Origin: an uncultured Prochlorococcus sp.
Lineage (GTDB): Bacteria; Cyanobacteriota; Cyanobacteriia; PCC-6307; Cyanobiaceae
Direction of reading: 5' to 3'
Assembly (NCBI GenBank): GCA_902534685.1
Contig: CACAQP010000007.1
Coordinates: 1-34,898, forward strand
Length of the DNA stretch: 34,898 nt
The notes under the pieces were generated by a model. It made no database searches, was not told the origin of the DNA, and worked only from the letters and a program-made list of their open reading frames with translations. The translations under genes were made by a program, and so were the position numbers. This document shows positions 30,710 to 34,898 of this stretch, piece after piece (positions within the stretch are counted from its first letter, which is position 1; each line of letters begins with the position of its first letter).

Positions 30710-31183
30710 TTATTTATAATATTCTTTTAAATCCCTCTCAACAGACGGGGGAACCATGTGATTAATTTCACCACCAAATTTTGCAACTTCTTTTACTAAA
30801 GAACTACTAAGAAAACTATAATTTGTATTTGTCGATAAAAATATAGTTTCAATATCATTATTAAGAGATTTATTTGTATGAGCTATCTGAAGTTCATACT
30901 CAAAATCACTCATTGCTCTTAAGCCTCTAAGAATAAGATTAGCTTTTAGATCATTTGCACAATCAACAGTTAGACCAGAATAAGAAATAACTTGAATATT
31001 AGGTAAATGAGAAAGAGAATTTTTTATTTGCATTATTCTTCTTTCAAAATTAAATGTTGGTGTTTTAGAAGTATTTTCTAAAACAGCAACTACTAGATTG
31101 CCAAATATTTTTTCAGCCCTTTCTATTAAATCAAGATGCCCGTTTGTTAAAGGATCAAATGTACCAGGATAAAGAATTTTCAT
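30710..31183 (-). CDS. coaD: Phosphopantetheine adenylyltransferase
   Basis: 157 aa; [39 protein letters not shown] and [13 protein letters not shown]. Confidence 0.98.
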   Translation of the reverse strand: MKILYPGTFDPLTNGHLDLIERAEKIFGNLVVAVLENTSKTPTFNFERRIMQIKNSLSHLPNIQVISYSGLTVDCANDLKANLILRGLRAMSDFEYELQIAHTNKSLNNDIETIFLSTNTNYSFLSSSLVKEVAKFGGEINHMVPPSVERDLKEYYK

Positions 31184-31242
31184 GAATTTATTATGATCGA
31201 ATAAGAAATTTAGTTAAAATAAGATTATTAGATAAATCAATT

Positions 31243-31731
31243 ATGACATTAAATCTAGAAGCAAAAAAAATCTTATTAAGAAAAATACCTCACGGATTAT
31301 TTATTTGTGGCGTTAGAGACGAGGATAAAAATGAAGTGAATGGATTTACTGCAAGTTGGGTGACTCAAGGTTCCTTCACCCCACCATTAGTTGTAATGGC
31401 TGTTAGAGCAGAGGGTTCTAGTCATGAAATAATAAAGTCCACCAATAAGTTCTCATTAAATGTGCTCAAAAGTGATCAAAAGGATCTAGCAGCTGTTTTC
31501 TTTAAACCTCAAAAAGCATTAGGAGGTAGATTTGAATCTGTTGAATTTAATTTAGGTGAGCTTGGATTGCCTATTTTAGTTGATAGTGTTGGTGGAGTTG
31601 AATGTAACGTTGTTGGAAGTGTTATGCATGGAGACCATACAGTTTTTGTAGGAGAGGTTCAATCTGCTTATCTGAATAATGATGTTGACTCACTAAATTT
31701 ATCTTCAACTGGCTGGAATTATGGAGGGTAA
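31243..31731 (+). CDS. Flavin reductase-like (FMN-binding) domain protein
   Basis: 162 aa; GFTASWVTQGSFTPPLVVMAVRAEGSSHEII and FSLNVLKSDQKDLA typical of the flavin reductase-like domain. Confidence 0.88.
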   Translation: MTLNLEAKKILLRKIPHGLFICGVRDEDKNEVNGFTASWVTQGSFTPPLVVMAVRAEGSSHEIIKSTNKFSLNVLKSDQKDLAAVFFKPQKALGGRFESVEFNLGELGLPILVDSVGGVECNVVGSVMHGDHTVFVGEVQSAYLNNDVDSLNLSSTGWNYGG

Positions 31732-31740
31732 TCACTATAA

Positions 31741-33699
31741 ATGAGTAATTCCTCTATCGAAAAAATAGACCACAAATATAATTTTAAAATTGAATATAAA
31801 TTTATTAATAATAAGGAGTTATTAAAATCAAGATTATCCGAAATTCCAAAGTCATCTGGTTGTTATCTTTTTAAAGATATTGATAATAACTTACTTTATA
31901 TCGGTAAATCTAAAAAACTACGCAGTAGAGTAAGTAGTTATTTCAATAATTATTCAGATTTAACTCCACGATTAAGTTTGATGGTTCGTCAAATAACTGA
32001 AATAGAAATAATAGTCACAGATAGTGAATATGAAGCATTAAATTTAGAGTCAAATTTAATTAAAACAAACAAACCATACTTTAATATTCTTTTAAAGGAT
32101 GATAAGAAATATCCATATCTTTGTATAACTTGGAGTGAAAAATATCCTCGAATATTTATCACAAGAAGAAGAAGAAATAGAAATAATTTAGATAGATATT
32201 ATGGACCTTATGTTGATGTCGGATTATTAAGGAGAACATTATTTACGATAAAAAAAATATTTCCACTTAGACAAAGACCAAGGCCAGTCTATAAAGATAG
32301 AACTTGTTTGAATTATTCAATAGGAAGATGTCCAGGTGTTTGCCAAGAAGTTATATCATCTGAAGATTATAAAAAAATAATGAAACAAGTATCTATGATA
32401 TTTCAGGGAAGAAATGATGACTTAGAAATATTTCTACAAAAAAAAATGCTGCAATTTTCAAATGATTTAGATTATGAGAATGCAGCAAAAATAAGGGACC
32501 AAATTTCAGGTTTAAAATTATTAACTGAATCACAAAAAATATCTATACCAGATTCTTCAATAAATAGAGATATCTTTGGAATAGTTTCAGAAAAAAATGT
32601 AGCTAGTATACAAATTTTCCAAATGAGATCTGGAAAGCTCATTGGGAGAATTGGCTATAGTCAAAAATTAAATAATGAAGATGAAAATCTTATTCTACAA
32701 AAGATATTAGAAGAGCATTATATGAATGTTGAATCTGTAGAAATACCATCAGAAATCCTTATTCAATATAACCTTCCAAAACAAGCAACCATAGAGGATT
32801 GGTTATCGGAGCTAAGAAAAAAGAAAGTAAAAATCTTAATCCCAAAAAGAAATAAAAAACATGAAACTGTAGAAATGGTTTTAAAAAATGCGAAATTGGA
32901 ATTAGATAGAATATTAAATGGGATACAAGATAATGAATCATCAATTGAGGATCTTGCCCAAATACTTGAATTAAGCGAACAACCTAAAAGAATTGAAGGT
33001 TATGATATAAGCCATATTCAAGGTAGTGACCCTGTAGCATCACAAGTCGTTTTTATTGATGGGATTCCTTCTAAACAGCATTATAGAAAATATAAAATTA
33101 ATGATCCAAACGTTTTTGTAGGACATAGTGATGATTTTGCTTCGATATATGAAGTAATACATAGAAGGTTTAAAAAATGGTCAAGATTTAAAATAAGCGG
33201 AGGGGATTTTTCAATATTAAATGATAAAACGAATAGTAAATTAGACAATGAACTTCTATCAGATTGGCCTGATTTAATTATGATTGATGGAGGAAAAGGA
33301 CAGTTAAATGCAGCTATTAAAGCATTAAAAGAATTAAATCTTGAGGAAGAAGTAACTATATGTTCATTAGCAAAGAAAAATGAAGAAATATTTATTCCAG
33401 GCTTTACAAAGTCTCTTGATACTGATGAAAATCAAAAAGGAGTTCTTCTATTAAGAAGGGTAAGAGATGAAGCACATAGATTTGCATTATCTTTTCATAG
33501 AGACAAAAGATCTAAGAGAATGAATAGATCTCAATTGTCCCAAATCAGTGGATTAGGACCATCAAGAATAAGAGAATTGCTTGAGCATTTTAAATCAATA
33601 GACGCGATAAGAATAGCTAGTAAAGAGGATTTATCAAAAGTTAAAGGACTTGGGAAAAATTCAGTAAATGATATATATGAATATTTTAACGAGTTATAA
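31741..33699 (+). CDS. uvrC: Excinuclease ABC subunit C
   Basis: 652 aa; GIY-YIG-like SGCYLFKDIDNNLLYIGKSKKLRSRVSSYF; UVR motif DYENAAKIRDQISGL; DGGKGQLNAA; C-terminal HhH. Confidence 0.98.
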   Translation: MSNSSIEKIDHKYNFKIEYKFINNKELLKSRLSEIPKSSGCYLFKDIDNNLLYIGKSKKLRSRVSSYFNNYSDLTPRLSLMVRQITEIEIIVTDSEYEALNLESNLIKTNKPYFNILLKDDKKYPYLCITWSEKYPRIFITRRRRNRNNLDRYYGPYVDVGLLRRTLFTIKKIFPLRQRPRPVYKDRTCLNYSIGRCPGVCQEVISSEDYKKIMKQVSMIFQGRNDDLEIFLQKKMLQFSNDLDYENAAKIRDQISGLKLLTESQKISIPDSSINRDIFGIVSEKNVASIQIFQMRSGKLIGRIGYSQKLNNEDENLILQKILEEHYMNVESVEIPSEILIQYNLPKQATIEDWLSELRKKKVKILIPKRNKKHETVEMVLKNAKLELDRILNGIQDNESSIEDLAQILELSEQPKRIEGYDISHIQGSDPVASQVVFIDGIPSKQHYRKYKINDPNVFVGHSDDFASIYEVIHRRFKKWSRFKISGGDFSILNDKTNSKLDNELLSDWPDLIMIDGGKGQLNAAIKALKELNLEEEVTICSLAKKNEEIFIPGFTKSLDTDENQKGVLLLRRVRDEAHRFALSFHRDKRSKRMNRSQLSQISGLGPSRIRELLEHFKSIDAIRIASKEDLSKVKGLGKNSVNDIYEYFNEL

Positions 33700-33787
33700 A
33701 TATTAATTAATTTTTGAAAAATAGATTTCTTGATATTGTTAAATATAACTATATTAAAAATATATAATTATAAATTAATCTAGTAAT

Positions 33788-34354
33788 TTGGCTGCTGAAG
33801 CATATCTCTGGTTTAAATCACTTCACATTATTGGTGTAATCGTTTGGTTTGCGGGACTTTTTTATTTAGTAAGACTTTTTATATATCATGAAGAATCTAA
33901 AAATATGGATAATGAATTAAAAATTGCCTTTAATAAACAATACACCTTGATGGAAAAAAGGCTGGCGAATATAATAACAACACCTGGGATGATATTAGCT
34001 TTAAGTATGGCTATATGCATGGTCATTATGCAACCAAGTTGGTTAAGTGAGAAGTGGTTGCAAATTAAAATTTCTTTTGTTTTAGGATTAGTTATTTATC
34101 ATTCTTATTGTTACAAAATAATGCATTCATTACAGAATGGTACTTCAACCATTTCAGCAAAAAACCTTAGATTATTAAATGAATTGCCTACTTTATTATT
34201 ATTTATAATTGTACTTTTAGTTATTTTTAAAAATAATTTTCCAACTAGTGTTGCTACATGGAGCGTAGTTGGACTAATTATTTTCATGTTTGCTTCAATA
34301 CAATTATATGCAAAGATTAGAAAGAAAAATGAGAATTCATTAAGTAATGAATAG
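33788..34354 (+). CDS. hemJ: HemJ-type protoporphyrinogen IX oxidase
   Basis: 188 aa; AYLWFKSLHIIGVIVWFAGLFYLVRLFIYH and QIKISFVLGLVIYHSYC, four or five TM helices. Apparent TTG start. Confidence 0.85.
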   Translation: MAAEAYLWFKSLHIIGVIVWFAGLFYLVRLFIYHEESKNMDNELKIAFNKQYTLMEKRLANIITTPGMILALSMAICMVIMQPSWLSEKWLQIKISFVLGLVIYHSYCYKIMHSLQNGTSTISAKNLRLLNELPTLLLFIIVLLVIFKNNFPTSVATWSVVGLIIFMFASIQLYAKIRKKNENSLSNE

Positions 34355-34898
34355 GGAAGACTTAGTAAAATTAACTTCCAATATTAATAAAAATAGTTGT
34401 CCTAAAAATATTAATTTTCACTGTCATACAAAATTTAGTGATGGAAGTCTAGAACCATATGAACTTTTAGAACAAGCTTATAAAAATAACTTGAAATTTT
34501 TATCAATAACCGATCATCATACAATTAAAGCTCATGAATATATAAAAAAAAATAATTTACTCAAAAATTATCCTAAAGATTCTTTTACATTAATTTCGGG
34601 AATAGAAATTAATTGTTTGATTCTAGGATGTTTAGTACATGTAATTGGATTGGGAATAGATATAAAAAGTAAATACCTAAATCCCTACATACTTGGAGAG
34701 TCTCCAATAGGAAATGATTTAAATATTAAATCAGTTATTAAAGCAATAAATTTAGCTGGTGGTTTATCATTTCTTGCACATCCAGCGAGATACAGAATTC
34801 CCTATTATAAATTAATTCCAGAGGCAAAAATACAAGGCATTGATGGAATAGAGGTTTGGTACGATTATGAACTTAATGAAGTATGGAATCCTAGTTTA
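34347..34898 (+). CDS. PHP-domain metal-dependent phosphoesterase, truncated by window end
   Basis: Not in the ORF track. ATG at 34347 overlaps the hemJ stop (ATGAATAG); translation MNREDLVKLTSNINKNSCPKNINFHCHTKFSDGSLEPYELLEQAYKNNLKFLSITDHHTIKAHEY...FLAHPARYRIP has PHP motifs HCHTxxSDGS, ITDHHT and AHPAR. Confidence 0.92.
   Translation, partial: MNREDLVKLTSNINKNSCPKNINFHCHTKFSDGSLEPYELLEQAYKNNLKFLSITDHHTIKAHEYIKKNNLLKNYPKDSFTLISGIEINCLILGCLVHVIGLGIDIKSKYLNPYILGESPIGNDLNIKSVIKAINLAGGLSFLAHPARYRIPYYKLIPEAKIQGIDGIEVWYDYELNEVWNPSL

Noticed and set aside
30699-30735. AAGAAT...ATTCTT inverted repeat after dacB/coaD as a terminator
   Set aside because: Only 6 A/T-rich base pairs with a long loop; expected by chance at this base composition.
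33763-33772. TATAATTATA palindrome upstream of hemJ
   Set aside because: Pure A/T 10-mer in a very AT-rich spacer; probably promoter-like sequence or chance, not a distinct element.
1-34898. CRISPR arrays, transposons, prophage, toxin-antitoxin or defence islands
   Set aside because: No regularly spaced repeats, no transposase/integrase/phage proteins and no defence domains among the ORFs; nearly all ORFs are recognisable core families.

Overview
The window is a compact, AT-rich chromosomal segment that looks like a streamlined marine picocyanobacterium, most likely a high-light-clade Prochlorococcus. This is inferred from base composition, psaK, and cyanobacteria-specific families such as DUF3110, DUF1995, DUF2499/DUF3593 and HemJ. 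It is almost wall-to-wall housekeeping genes: pyk, scpB, ilvA, dxs, psaK, rpmB, htpG, hisZ, an FdC2-like ferredoxin, tRNA-Ser(GGA), a dnaK/dnaJ/DUF3110/cyclophilin cluster, ribBA, argC, purN, pgi, leuS, dapF, a cysteine desulfurase-like gene, a DUF1995 gene, dacB-like, coaD, uvrC, hemJ and a truncated PHP-domain gene. I see no CRISPR array, transposon, prophage or defence/secretion island, and no clear new multi-gene system. The points most worth a second look are: (1) scpB extends about 100 codons beyond the ORF-track call but has no in-frame ATG/GTG/TTG at its 5' end, and lies in the ilvA frame after two TAA stops; (2) an all-AT hairpin between dxs and psaK has arms that contain both stop codons; (3) a repeated acidic DDDPWDN tail on DnaK has its second copy next to the overlapping dnaJ start; (4) DUF3110 sits in a chaperone cluster; (5) RibBA has a roughly 160-residue C-terminal extension; (6) the exported peroxiredoxin has an altered cysteine arrangement; (7) a short ORF or gene remnant lies antisense in the tRNA-Ser/dnaK spacer.
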